From NCBI GenBank assembly GCA_023392975.1, contig JAEWNA010000359.1, forward strand, positions 1 to 11,480: 11,480 bases of DNA, read 5' to 3'. Shown here one piece after another: positions 6,575 through 11,480 of the stretch. Source of the stretch: Pseudomonadota bacterium. GTDB taxonomy: Bacteria; Pseudomonadota; Gammaproteobacteria; Xanthomonadales; Xanthomonadaceae. Below the pieces are notes generated by a model. That model worked only from the letters and a program-made list of their open reading frames with translations, was not told where the DNA came from and did no database searches. Position 1 is the stretch's first letter; every line of letters starts with the position of its first letter. Position numbers and translations under genes: made by a program.

Positions 6575-7681
6575 TCAGCGGTCACGACGTGGCGGATGCC
6601 CGGCAGCGATCTCGCCGCGTTCCACGTGGAACATCGCAATCTCTGCCGAAAGGTCGACCAACGCCGGCGGCGGCTCCGTCCCGGTGATGAACACCTGTGC
6701 CCCGGAAGCCAACAGCCGTTCCAGCACCCGGCGCTGGTGGCCGCGGTCCAATTCCGACGCCAAATCGTCCATTGCCACAACCGGCCACTCGCCCCGGGCC
6801 TCGGCATGGCGTTCGGCCTGGGCCAGCAGCACCGACAGCGCGGTCAGCTTGGCCTGCCCGCGCGACAAGGCCTCGCGCCCGGGCAGCGCGGCGTAATCGA
6901 TGCGCCAGTCCGCCCGGTGCGGGCCGACCGAGGTGAATCCGTTGGCAAGGTCGCGATCGCGCGCCACCAGCAGGGCATCGGCCAGCGAGAGTCCATCGCG
7001 CGCCCAGCCCGGCTGGAATTGCAGGCGCGCAGCGCCGAGCGTCGGGACCAGCTCCGCCGCCGTCGCCTGCAGCACAGGCTCCAGCGCCTCGAGGTAGGCC
7101 TGCCGACGCCGGGTCAGCGGTTCGCCGGCTTCGGCCAGCTCGTGATCCCAGACGTCCAGCTGGCCGTCGCGGACCCGGGCCTTGAGCAGGGCATTGCGCT
7201 GCTTCAGCGCCCGGGCGTAGCGGCGCCACAACGGCAGGAAGTCTGGTTCCACGTGGAACAACCCCCAATCCACCAGTCGCCGGCGCGGCTCGCCGCCTCC
7301 GGTGATCAGCGCATGGCTGCCCGGATCGAAGGTCACGACCGCCAGCGCCGCGCACAATTCGCCGAGCTGGGCGACGGATTCGCCGTCCAGGCGGCCTTCC
7401 CAGCGCTGGCCGGCATGGCGCAGCCCGGCCTTTCGCGACCGGCCGCCGGCGTCTTCATGCCATTCGGCGAAGACCTCGACGGCCTCGGCACCGGTGCGGA
7501 TCAGGCCATCGCGGACCCGGCCGCGGAAGCTGCGGCCATAGGCCAGCAGGTGCAGGGCTTCGAGCACGCTGGTCTTGCCGGCGCCGTTGTCGCCGGTGAT
7601 CAGGTTCAGGCCCGGCCCGGGGCGGACTTCTGCCTCGACAAAACGGCGGACATCGGCCAGGCGGAGGCGGGTCACGCGCAT
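6575..7681 (-). CDS. recF: RecF recombination mediator / replication repair ATPase
   Basis: A 368-residue SMC-like ATPase, the normal RecF length. Walker A is GDNGAGKTS (30-38, K36). The conserved GPHRAD is at 253-258, the ABC-type signature LSRGQAKL at 272-279 and Walker B VVAMDDLASELD at 301-312 (D305, D306). RecF binds gapped DNA and, with RecO and RecR, helps load RecA on SSB-coated single strands at stalled forks. It is the third gene of the dnaA-dnaN-recF cluster, 115 bp after dnaN. The ATG at 7681 has AGGG about 12 nt upstream, and residues 1-10 match the usual RecF opening strand. The coding sequence contains two parS-like palindromes at 7245-7260 and 6618-6633. Each is read in frame as FHVE (residues 142-145 and 351-354). 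From memory, Xanthomonas RecF carries FHVE at both places. Confidence 0.97.
   Translation of the reverse strand: MRVTRLRLADVRRFVEAEVRPGPGLNLITGDNGAGKTSVLEALHLLAYGRSFRGRVRDGLIRTGAEAVEVFAEWHEDAGGRSRKAGLRHAGQRWEGRLDGESVAQLGELCAALAVVTFDPGSHALITGGGEPRRRLVDWGLFHVEPDFLPLWRRYARALKQRNALLKARVRDGQLDVWDHELAEAGEPLTRRRQAYLEALEPVLQATAAELVPTLGAARLQFQPGWARDGLSLADALLVARDRDLANGFTSVGPHRADWRIDYAALPGREALSRGQAKLTALSVLLAQAERHAEARGEWPVVAMDDLASELDRGHQRRVLERLLASGAQVFITGTEPPPALVDLSAEIAMFHVERGEIAAGHPPRRDR
6618..6633. other. parS-like ParB-binding site 1 (inside recF, 3' end)
   Basis: Read on the minus strand this is TGTTCCACGTGGAACG, 15 of 16 matches to the Pseudomonas-type parS palindrome TGTTCCACGTGGAACA, with the whole 14-bp core GTTCCACGTGGAAC intact. 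It encodes FHVE within the last 20 codons of recF. ParB binds such sites, spreads, and with ParA segregates new origins. No parA or parB gene lies in the window. Confidence 0.72.
7245..7260. other. parS-like ParB-binding site 2 (inside recF, middle)
   Basis: Read on the minus strand this is TGTTCCACGTGGAACC, again 15 of 16 to the parS palindrome with an intact GTTCCACGTGGAAC core. It encodes FHVE at RecF residues 142-145, a position where RecF proteins commonly have FHxE, so the protein motif and the DNA site coincide. Confidence 0.75.
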
Positions 7682-7720
7682 CGGGGACGCCCTGCGCGGC
7701 CCGATTGTCGGTCCGCCAAA

Positions 7721-7751
7721 CGATTTCGCCCGGGAAGGCCCGGGCGAATCG
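7721..7751 (-). terminator. Strong hairpin between dnaN and recF (attenuator or weak terminator)
   Basis: The arms CGATT(T)CGCCCGGG and CCCGGGCGAATCG form 13 base pairs with one bulged base and a 4-nt loop. On the minus-strand transcript it begins about 45 nt after the dnaN stop and is followed by only three U residues. It could partly terminate dnaN transcripts, lowering recF output, or protect the dnaN mRNA 3' end. Confidence 0.45.
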
Positions 7752-7768
7752 TGTGCAACTGCTGGAGA

Positions 7769-7784
7769 TGTTCCACGTGAAACC
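7769..7784. other. parS-like ParB-binding site 3 (dnaN-recF gap)
   Basis: On the plus strand this is TGTTCCACGTGAAACC. The left half matches the Pseudomonas-type parS and the right half (GTGAAAC) matches the Bacillus/Caulobacter-type TGTTTCACGTGAAACA, so it is a hybrid of the two. It is non-coding, 12 bp beyond the dnaN stop, and the copy nearest the probable oriC (about 1.1 kb). Confidence 0.72.
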
Positions 7785-7796
7785 GCATCGGTCCGG

Positions 7797-8897
7797 TCAG
7801 AGACGGAGCGGCATCACCACATGCCGGCACTTCTGGCTGCCGGCCTCGCGCAGCAGGGCGGAGGAGTTGGCGTCGCGCAGCTGCAGGACGACATGCTCGT
7901 CGCGCAGGGCGGAGAGGGCATCCAGCAGGTAGTTGACGTTGAAGCCGATGACCAGGCTGTCGACCTTGGTGTCGGCCTCGACCTCTTCCTGCGCTTCTTC
8001 CTGTTCCGGGTTGTGCGCGTTGATCTTGAGCTGGCCCGGCGAGACCTCGACCCGCACGCCGCGGTACTTTTCGTTCGAGAGGATCGCCGCGCGCTGCAGC
8101 GACGCGCGCAGCGCCTCGCGATCGATCTTCACTTCCTTGTCGGCCCCGATCGGGATCACCGCCTCGTAGTCGGGGAAGCGGCCGTCGATCAGCTTGCTGG
8201 TGAAGGTGACGTCGTCGCGCTTCACCCGGATGTGGCTGCGGCCCATTTCCAGCTCGAGTTCGCGGTCGCCGCCTTCCAGCAGGCGCTGCAGTTCGAGCAC
8301 GCCCTTGCGCGGCACGATGATCTGGCGCTTGGTCTGCACCGGCGCTTCCAGTCCGGCTTCGCACAGCGCCAGGCGGTGGCCGTCGGTCGCCACGCAGCGC
8401 AGGATCGCGTCGCGCAGGTCGAACAGCAGGCCGTTGAGGTAGTAGCGCACGTCCTGCTGGGCCATCGCGAACGCGGTGCGTTCGATCAGCTCCTTCAGTC
8501 CGGCCTCGCTGACCTTGACCCGTTCGGTCGCGTCGACTTCGTCGAGTGCCGGGAAGTCGTTCGCCGGCAGGCTCGCCAGCGAGAAACGGCTGCGGCCGGC
8601 CTGGACCGAGATCTTGTCGCCGGTCTGGCTGATGGTGACCCGGCTGCCGTCGGGCAGGGCGCGGACGATCTCGAAGAGCTTGCGCGCCGGAATGGTGACT
8701 TCGCCGTCCTGGGCGTCCTCGACCTTCGTGCGCGCGACCATCTCCACTTCGAGATCGGTGCCGGTCAGCGACAGGAGATCGCCGTCGACCCGGGCCAGGA
8801 AGTTGGCCAGCACCGGCAGCGTCTGCCGACGCTCGACCACGTTCACGACCTGAGCCAGCGGCTTCAGGAGGACTTCGCGTTGCAGGCTGAAGCGCAT
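7797..8897 (-). CDS. dnaN: DNA polymerase III beta subunit (sliding clamp)
   Basis: A 366-residue beta clamp, the same length as in E. coli. It has three repeated clamp domains (about 1-120, 128-246 and 247-366). Recognisable conserved stretches are ATDGHRLA (170-177), DGRFPDY (238-244), FNVNYLLDAL (319-328) and the C-terminal VMPLRL, which belongs to the hydrophobic pocket that binds polymerase and other clamp partners. Two clamps form a ring around DNA that tethers Pol III and recruits repair and Hda-type regulators. The ATG at 8897 has GAGGGG about 11 nt upstream, one of the clearer ribosome sites in the window. A likely promoter lies 58-86 bp upstream, inside the origin region. The linker at 298-310 (EQEEAQEEVEADT) is unusually acidic. 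Confidence 0.98.
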   Translation of the reverse strand: MRFSLQREVLLKPLAQVVNVVERRQTLPVLANFLARVDGDLLSLTGTDLEVEMVARTKVEDAQDGEVTIPARKLFEIVRALPDGSRVTISQTGDKISVQAGRSRFSLASLPANDFPALDEVDATERVKVSEAGLKELIERTAFAMAQQDVRYYLNGLLFDLRDAILRCVATDGHRLALCEAGLEAPVQTKRQIIVPRKGVLELQRLLEGGDRELELEMGRSHIRVKRDDVTFTSKLIDGRFPDYEAVIPIGADKEVKIDREALRASLQRAAILSNEKYRGVRVEVSPGQLKINAHNPEQEEAQEEVEADTKVDSLVIGFNVNYLLDALSALRDEHVVLQLRDANSSALLREAGSQKCRHVVMPLRL

Positions 8898-8937
8898 GTG
8901 GTTGGGTTCCCCTCGTGCGGCGGATGGGCCGGCCAGC

Positions 8938-8963
8938 TTCTAATGAATGTAAAAACTATAAAG
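8938..8963. other. AT-rich patch, candidate DNA-unwinding element
   Basis: 21 of 26 bases are A or T, including runs such as TAAAAA and TATAAA, in a GC-rich genome. It lies on the dnaN side of oriC, about 117 bp from the nearest DnaA box. It also contains the -10 box of the dnaN promoter. Confidence 0.5.
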
Positions 8964-8983
8964 ATGGTGGTGCTTGGTGTCGC
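8955..8983 (-). promoter_or_regulatory. Candidate dnaN promoter
   Basis: On the minus strand GCGACA (8978-8983; 4 of 6) is followed by a 17-bp spacer and TATAGT (8955-8960; 5 of 6). Transcription would start near 8948, giving a leader of about 50 nt before the dnaN ATG at 8897. It allows dnaN-recF expression independent of dnaA. Confidence 0.45.
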
Positions 8984-9079
8984 CGGAATCCGGGGAAAAC
9001 AGGCCCAGGTTCCTGAATTCAAACGATTTTGCGCGATCGGAAACTCGGGTAGAACCGGCCGGGCAGGGTGGGGACGTCC

Positions 9080-9088
9080 TGTGGACAA
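9080..9088 (-). other. DnaA box 1
   Basis: TTGTCCACA read on the minus strand differs from the consensus TTATCCACA only at position 3. With the flanking base (9079) it is one arm of a perfect 10-bp inverted repeat with the box at 9116-9124. It points toward the AT-rich patch. Confidence 0.7.
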
Positions 9089-9115
9089 CTTCTGGCGCCG
9101 GACGCCGGGGTCGAC

Positions 9116-9124
9116 TTGTCCACA
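9116..9124 (+). other. DnaA box 2
   Basis: TTGTCCACA on the plus strand, 8 of 9 to consensus with the same A-to-G change as the first box. The two boxes are 27 bp apart and face outward. It sits about 50 bp from the dnaA stop codon. Confidence 0.7.
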
Positions 9125-9173
9125 GCTTGTCTCCATCCTGCTCTCAACCTTTGAGACGCGATCGTGCTGCGCC

Positions 9174-10499
9174 TCACTCGCTGAGCTTGCGGATCAGCTT
9201 GTCCCAGTCCTCGCGCAGCTTGCCGTCGCTCTCGCTGAGCGTCCGGATCTGGCGGCACGCATGCAGGACGGTGGTGTGGTCCCGTCCCGCGAACGCATCG
9301 CCGATCTCCGGCAGGCTGTGCTCGGTCAGTTCCTTCGCCAAGGCCATCGCCACCTGCCGCGGTCGAGCCAGCGAGCGGGTCCGGCGCTTGGACAGCAAAT
9401 CCTTGATCTGCAGGCCGTAGTAGTCTGCCACGGCCTTCTGGATGTTGGCGATGCCGATCGCCTGCTGCTGCGCGCGCAGCAGGTCGCGCAGCGTTTCCTG
9501 GGCGAATTCGGGGGTGATCGCGCGGCCGGTGAAGTTCGCGCGCGCCGCCAGCGTGTTGAGCGCGCCCTCGAGGTCGCGCACGTTGCTGCGCATCTTCTTG
9601 GCGAGCAGGAACGCCACATCCTCCGGCAGCGCCACGCCGCGCTCCTTCGCCTTGGACAGCACGATCTGCGCGCGGGTCTCGAAGTCCGGCGGTTCGATCG
9701 CCACCGACAGGCCCCAGGCCAGGCGCGACTTCAACCGCGGCTCCAGCCCCTCGACTTCGCGCGGGTAGCGGTCGCAGGTCAGGATGATCTGCTGGCGGCC
9801 GTCGAACAGCGCGTTGAAGGTGTGGAAGAACTCTTCCTGCGTGCGGTCCTTGCCGGCGAAAAATTGGATGTCGTCGATCAGCAGCGCGTCGACCTGCTGG
9901 AACTGGCGCTTGAACGCGTCCATGGTCTTGTCCTGCAGCGCCTTCATCATCGCGCTGAAGAACTGTTCGCTGCGCAGGTACATCACCCGCATGCCCGGAT
10001 CGTGCCGGCGCATTTCATTGCCGGCGGCGAACATCAGGTGGGTCTTGCCCAGCCCGGTGCCGCCGTACAGCAGCAGCGGGTTGTGCGCGCGGTCGCCGGG
10101 TTTCTGCGCCGCCTGCCAGGCAGCGGCCCGGCCGAGCTGGTTGCTGCGACCCTCGACGAAGTTGTCGAAGGTGTAGTGGTTGTCGAGATTGCCGGCGAAC
10201 TCCACCGCCGGTCGTGCCGCGGCGAAGGCGCGGGTGGGCGAGGGCGTCGCGGCGGCGGCCGGCCTGGGCGCCGACCCGACTTCCAGCGACACGCCGGCGC
10301 CGCCGGCGAAGTGGCCCAGCAGCTCGCTGATCCGCGGCAGGTAGCGGGCCTGGACCGCGTCGCGCACGAACGCGTTGGGGGCGTACAGCACCAGGCCATC
10401 CTCGCGCAGGTGGGCCTGCAGCGGTTTCAGCCAGGTCTGGACTTCCTCCACCGGCAGTTCGGCTTCGAGACGTTCGAGACAGCGGGGCCAGACATCCAT
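9174..10499 (-). CDS. dnaA: Chromosomal replication initiator protein DnaA
   Basis: A 441-residue DnaA. Domain I (about 1-75) opens with the MDVWPRCLERLEAE typical of Xanthomonadaceae; a short Ala/Pro-rich linker (about 76-103) is domain II. The AAA+ domain III has Walker A GGTGLGKT (146-153), Walker B LLIDD (206-210) and the arginine-rich EPRLKSRL (253-260). Domain IV ends with the DnaA-box recognition motif GRDHTTVLHA (405-414). ATP-bound DnaA binds the boxes in oriC and melts the AT-rich DNA; it also acts as a transcription factor and may control its own and dnaN promoters. The frame stays open to an ATG at 10559, but those 20 residues are Ser/Pro/Arg-rich and unlike any DnaA start, so 10499 is preferred although its ribosome site is weak. 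It is transcribed toward oriC. Confidence 0.97.
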   Translation of the reverse strand: MDVWPRCLERLEAELPVEEVQTWLKPLQAHLREDGLVLYAPNAFVRDAVQARYLPRISELLGHFAGGAGVSLEVGSAPRPAAAATPSPTRAFAAARPAVEFAGNLDNHYTFDNFVEGRSNQLGRAAAWQAAQKPGDRAHNPLLLYGGTGLGKTHLMFAAGNEMRRHDPGMRVMYLRSEQFFSAMMKALQDKTMDAFKRQFQQVDALLIDDIQFFAGKDRTQEEFFHTFNALFDGRQQIILTCDRYPREVEGLEPRLKSRLAWGLSVAIEPPDFETRAQIVLSKAKERGVALPEDVAFLLAKKMRSNVRDLEGALNTLAARANFTGRAITPEFAQETLRDLLRAQQQAIGIANIQKAVADYYGLQIKDLLSKRRTRSLARPRQVAMALAKELTEHSLPEIGDAFAGRDHTTVLHACRQIRTLSESDGKLREDWDKLIRKLSE

Positions 10500-10640
10500 C
10501 GGAAACTTGCGAGCACTCGGCGATCGGGACGGCATACGGGAAGGCGCGGACGGCGGCACGCAGGTGGTCGCGCACGGTGCCGGCGCCGGGAGAACCCGCG
10601 TCCGGACACGGTCGCAGCGCAGGCGTGGGCCGAGCCGATC

Positions 10641-10649
10641 AGACTACCA
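10641..10649 (-). promoter_or_regulatory. Tentative dnaA promoter (extended -10 type)
   Basis: TGGTAGTCT on the minus strand has a TGN extension, but its -10 hexamer matches TATAAT at only 3 of 6 positions and no -35 is visible. If used, the dnaA leader would be about 135 nt. It is offered because nothing better was found upstream of dnaA. Confidence 0.2.
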
Positions 10650-10697
10650 TCGGGGCGCCCGCCCCGCACCCGCCGCGTGCGCCCGGTGCCGGGGGAT

Positions 10698-10727
10698 TTG
10701 ACCCCGACGCCGGTGGCCCCGCATAAT
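10698..10727 (+). promoter_or_regulatory. rpmH-rnpA promoter
   Basis: TTGACC (10698-10703; 5 of 6) and CATAAT (10722-10727; 5 of 6) are 18 bp apart. Transcription would start near 10734, about 83 nt before the rpmH ATG. A strong promoter suits a ribosomal-protein gene. Confidence 0.6.
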
Positions 10728-10816
10728 CGCCGGTTCTTGCGGTTTCGGTCGCGCGCCCTGTCCGGTGCGCCGTCGTCGTCTCCGCGTCCGACACACGACA
10801 AGCAACGAGCCCGACC

Positions 10817-10957
10817 ATGGCCACCAAGCGCACCTACCAGCCCAGCAACCTCAAGCGCAAGCGCGACCACGGCTTCCGTGCGCGCATGAAGACCGCCGAC
10901 GGCCGCAAGGTCCTCGCCCGTCGTCGCGCCAAGGGCCGCAAGCGCCTCACCGCCTGA
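10817..10957 (+). CDS. rpmH: 50S ribosomal protein L34
   Basis: A 46-residue, highly basic protein starting MATKRTYQPSNLKRKR and ending AKGRKRLTA, a full-length L34 with the two-residue N-terminal extension (MAT-KRTYQPS) I recall from Xanthomonadaceae. L34 binds 23S rRNA in the large ribosomal subunit. The central HGFRARM and LARRRAKGRKRL motifs are conserved across bacteria. A good promoter lies 90-119 bp upstream. The rnpA gene follows on the same strand after 76-88 bp, the universal rpmH-rnpA pairing, so the two are probably co-transcribed. The ribosome-binding site is weak (CGAG about 9 nt upstream). Confidence 0.97.
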   Translation: MATKRTYQPSNLKRKRDHGFRARMKTADGRKVLARRRAKGRKRLTA

Positions 10958-10968
10958 GCGCGGTGACC

Positions 10969-11004
10969 GGCCGGCCGACGTCGCCAGCGGCGACGCGACC
11001 GGCC
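10969..11004 (+). other. Long imperfect hairpin between rpmH and rnpA
   Basis: A 7-bp stem CGTCGCC/GGCGACG with a 3-nt loop (10979-10995) is extended outside a small internal loop by GGCCGG/CCGGCC (10969-10974 with 10999-11004). It begins 12 nt after the rpmH stop. No U-run follows, so it is not a terminator by itself; it may be a processing or stability element that lets rpmH be expressed far above rnpA. Confidence 0.45.
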
Positions 11005-11033
11005 CGCCGCGGTCCGGATCCGGGCGGCGCCGC

Positions 11034-11480
11034 ATGCTTTCCGGCATGACCCCCGGTTCGACCCCAGCCTCTCCCCGCTACCCGCGCACCGCGCGGGTAC
11101 GCGCGCGTCCGGAATTCGACGCCGTGTTCAAGCAGGGGCGCCGAGCCGCGAACGCCATGCTCGCCCTGCACCACCTCGCCGACGAACGCCCCGCGCGGCT
11201 CGGGCTGGCGGTGTCGCGCAAGGTCGACACCCGCGCGGTGGTCCGCAACCGGATCAAGCGCGTGCTCCGCGACCGCTTCCGCCACCTGCGCGCGAGCCTT
11301 CCCGGCGGCGCCTACGTGATCGTCGCCCGTGCCCCCGCGGCGCGCGCCAGCGGCGACGCACTGCGCGATGCGTTCGCGCAGGCCTTGCGGCGGCTCGCAT
11401 TGCCCCCATCGAAGCCCGGCGGCACAATGCCGCCCGCCTCCCCTCCCATCGCCCAGGCGCCGCACGACGACGGCGCGACG
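11034..11480 (+). CDS. rnpA: Ribonuclease P protein component (3' end outside window)
   Basis: 149 codons are open to the window edge with no stop. The RNase P protein signature is clear: SRKVDTRAVVRNRIKR (residues 61-76) contains the RNR motif that contacts the catalytic RNA, preceded by ARPEFDAVFKQGRR (24-37), the usual first helix and strand. With M1 RNA it removes 5' leaders from pre-tRNAs. Two in-frame ATGs (11034 and 11046) are possible; neither has a convincing ribosome site, so the start is uncertain by four residues. Compared with the roughly 119-residue E. coli protein this one has an N-terminal Ser/Pro extension and a Pro/Ala-rich C-terminal tail beyond about residue 122 that is probably disordered. 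The next gene is expected to be yidD or yidC. Confidence 0.93.
   Translation, partial: MLSGMTPGSTPASPRYPRTARVRARPEFDAVFKQGRRAANAMLALHHLADERPARLGLAVSRKVDTRAVVRNRIKRVLRDRFRHLRASLPGGAYVIVARAPAARASGDALRDAFAQALRRLALPPSKPGGTMPPASPPIAQAPHDDGAT

Larger units (their letters stand above)
8898..9173. other. oriC: Probable chromosomal replication origin (oriC), dnaA/dnaN gap
   Basis: This 276-bp gap matches the place and size of the experimentally defined Xanthomonas campestris pv. campestris oriC (dnaA/dnaN intergenic region of 273 bp with three DnaA boxes and many AT clusters; recalled from Yen and colleagues, 2002). Here I see an AT-rich patch (8938-8963), a second one (about 9015-9030, with an imperfect IHF-like sequence at 9017-9029), and two DnaA boxes in opposite orientation. 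I could find only two near-consensus boxes. The dnaA/rpmH gap has none, which supports placing oriC here. Confidence 0.8.
10500..10816. other. Divergent dnaA / rpmH intergenic region
   Basis: This 317-bp stretch carries the dnaA leader and the rpmH promoter. No DnaA box and no strongly AT-rich element were found. A GC-rich hairpin (10651-10666; CGGGGC/GCCCCG arms) and a smaller one (10683-10694) lie between the two transcription units. In pseudomonads oriC sits in this gap; here the evidence points to the other side of dnaA. Confidence 0.6.

Noticed and set aside
10500..10559. 20-residue N-terminal extension of DnaA
   Set aside because: The Ser/Pro/Arg-rich extension is unlike known DnaA starts, while the internal Met begins the family-typical MDVWPRCLERLE.
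7575..10889. 1104-codon plus-strand open frame across dnaN, oriC, dnaA and rpmH
   Set aside because: Antisense to dnaN and dnaA, and it would have to run through the origin and out of frame over rpmH. No domain is recognisable.
1..11480. Mobile elements, CRISPR arrays, phage or defence genes
   Set aside because: No transposase, integrase, regularly spaced repeats, target duplications or composition shift were seen; every recognised gene is core and in conserved order.

Overview
This is the chromosomal replication-origin neighbourhood of a high-GC gammaproteobacterium, almost certainly a member of the Xanthomonadaceae/Lysobacteraceae (Xanthomonas, Lysobacter, Luteimonas, Stenotrophomonas and relatives). 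The evidence is the gene order rnpA-rpmH-dnaA-dnaN-recF-gyrB followed by small envelope genes and tonB, plus protein details that I recall from Xanthomonas: the DnaA N-terminus MDVWPRCLERLEAE, L34 beginning MATKRTYQPSN, the GyrB C-terminus NALKVANLDV, and FHVE at two places in RecF. The genus cannot be fixed from the window.

Layout from left to right. 1-198 holds the N-terminus of a TonB-like protein on the minus strand, running off the window, with a good promoter about 150 bp upstream. 438-3381 holds three envelope genes on the minus strand: a periplasmic TPR protein, an M48 metalloprotease lipoprotein and a CPBP-family membrane protease. The CPBP gene overlaps the end of gyrB (3374-5839) by 8 bp. 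A 735-bp stretch without a credible gene separates gyrB from recF (6575-7681); it carries a perfect TATAAT close to gyrB. dnaN (7797-8897) follows. The dnaN/dnaA gap (8898-9173) is the probable oriC: it has an AT-rich patch and two DnaA boxes forming a 10-bp inverted repeat. dnaA (9174-10499) is on the minus strand. A divergent 317-bp region then leads to rpmH and a 3'-truncated rnpA on the plus strand.

The genes form the usual origin cluster: initiator (DnaA), sliding clamp (DnaN), gap-repair loader (RecF) and gyrase B to the left, and ribosomal protein L34 and the RNase P protein to the right. The left arm then passes into envelope maintenance and TonB energy transduction.

No mobile element, CRISPR array, tRNA, rRNA or anomalous-composition island was seen. 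I do not find a new multi-gene system. The most notable non-gene signal is a cluster of three parS-like 16-mers (ParB sites) at 6618-6633, 7245-7260 and 7769-7784. Two lie inside recF, where the palindrome encodes Phe-His-Val-Glu in frame. This would put the centromere-like partition site within about 1-2.5 kb of oriC. Long plus-strand open frames across gyrB, dnaN/dnaA and the TPR/M48 genes are antisense shadows caused by GC-rich third positions.
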